Assembly (NCBI GenBank): GCA_905236315.1
Contig: CAJOPO010000301.1
Location: forward strand, 1-7,740
DNA: 7,740 bases
Direction of reading: 5' to 3'
From: an uncultured Treponema sp.
Lineage (GTDB): Bacteria > Spirochaetota > Spirochaetia > Treponematales > Treponemataceae
How positions within the stretch are numbered: position 1 is the first letter of the stretch; every line of letters begins with the position of its first letter. The notes under the pieces were generated by a model, which saw only the letters and a list, made by a program, of their open reading frames with translations, was not told where the DNA came from and did no database searches. Positions 7,246-7,740 of the stretch are shown here, one piece after another. A program made the position numbers and the translations under genes.

Positions 7246-7740
7246 TTATGCCTGCATTGAAGAAATTTCTTTTTTTACTAAGTCCATTTGGTCAGAGGTA
7301 AAATTAAAGAAATTTTTTATCTTTTCTTCTGACATTTCACCTGTTGCCAAAAGCTTTGTAGCTGTTTCAATCTGCGTTTCTTCTTTTGCTTCTGCCCGCA
7401 ATTCTTCCAAAATTCTGCCCATTTTCGTTACCCCCTGTTCGTTTTCTTTCATTCTCTGCACTTTGTCAGCAAGTACGGAGTTCTTCATATCTTCAGACTT
7501 TTTGCAGGAAAAATCGTGCATTAAGTCGCCGATTGGGTCGTTACCCCTGTATTTTCCGTTCACATAGATGATGTGCGAACCGTCATTGAACAGAGTAACG
7601 CCGTCTATATATCGCTCGATTTTGTAAAGCGGCTGGTTCTTGCCGTAAATGTCGTTCTCCGTGATGAAAATGACGTATGATTCAGGCAGGTTCTCTGTGT
7701 CCATTCCCGTTATCGTTTCATCGGCATCCATCATTGCACA
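7246..7740 (-). CDS. C-terminal part of Rpn/PD-(D/E)XK nuclease family 'transposase', truncated by window edge
   Basis: The minus-strand frame is open to the window end, and its stop TAA is at 7248-7246. The ATG pair near 7734 is internal, since family members have a catalytic N-terminal half before this region. The visible ~165 residues contain the family's conserved blocks: LPESYVIFITENDIYGK, then DGSHIIYVNGKYRGNDPIGDLMHDFSC, followed by a charged helical tail (RILEELRAEAKEETQ and EEKIKNFFNFTSDQMDLVKKE). This C-terminal layout is typical of proteins annotated as PD-(D/E)XK nuclease family transposase, common in Treponema and gut Firmicutes. Related Rpn proteins promote recombination and cut DNA. 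The catalytic residues lie outside the window, so activity cannot be judged. GC of its promoter-proximal part (7501-7740) is about 45% by hand count, against about 34% in a gltB sample (5101-5340), consistent with acquisition by transfer. It converges on gltB and is unlikely to share its function. Confidence 0.85.
   Translation of the reverse strand, partial: CAMMDADETITGMDTENLPESYVIFITENDIYGKNQPLYKIERYIDGVTLFNDGSHIIYVNGKYRGNDPIGDLMHDFSCKKSEDMKNSVLADKVQRMKENEQGVTKMGRILEELRAEAKEETQIETATKLLATGEMSEEKIKNFFNFTSDQMDLVKKEISSMQA

Noticed and set aside
7205..7567. 120-residue plus-strand open frame over the nuclease gene
   Set aside because: The minus-strand frame carries recognisable family blocks (FITENDIYGK, HIIYVNGKYRG); the plus-strand frame is its shadow with no recognisable motif.

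Overview
This AT-rich window holds a nitrogen-assimilation gene cluster read left to right, followed by the tail of a mobile-type nuclease gene on the opposite strand. The protein types and low GC suggest a host-associated anaerobe. A Treponema-like spirochaete is my best guess and a Clostridia-type Firmicute the alternative; this is inference from gene content, because there is no rRNA or other taxonomic marker here.

Layout: (1) From base 1 to 794 lies the 3' part of an ammonium transporter gene whose product carries a PII signalling domain fused to its C-terminus. (2) Bases 795-943 are non-coding but dense. They hold a near-consensus sigma70-type promoter (TTGACA, 17-base spacer, TATAAA), an inverted repeat over its -10 element, and just downstream a long hairpin with an eight-T tail whose top branches into two further hairpins. 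A strong Shine-Dalgarno site follows. (3) Bases 944-2701 encode glutamine-dependent asparagine synthetase AsnB. (4) After a gap of about 23 bases comes the large subunit of glutamate synthase, GltB, full length, ending at 7173. (5) A short convergent gap with an inverted repeat leads to the C-terminal part of a Rpn/PD-(D/E)XK-type 'transposase' nuclease on the minus strand, running off the right edge.

How the genes work together: the transporter-PII protein would bring in ammonium and sense nitrogen and energy status. GltB transfers the glutamine amide to 2-oxoglutarate to make glutamate. AsnB uses glutamine to make asparagine. AsnB and GltB both have class II (N-terminal cysteine) glutaminase domains and probably share one transcript. 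Neither glutamine synthetase nor the small GOGAT subunit GltD is in the window.

The least explained part is the 795-943 leader. Its promoter fires directly into an intrinsic terminator with a three-way-junction shape, so it is either an attenuator or riboswitch controlling asnB-gltB, or a roughly 90-nt small RNA gene. I could not match it to a known RNA class by eye.
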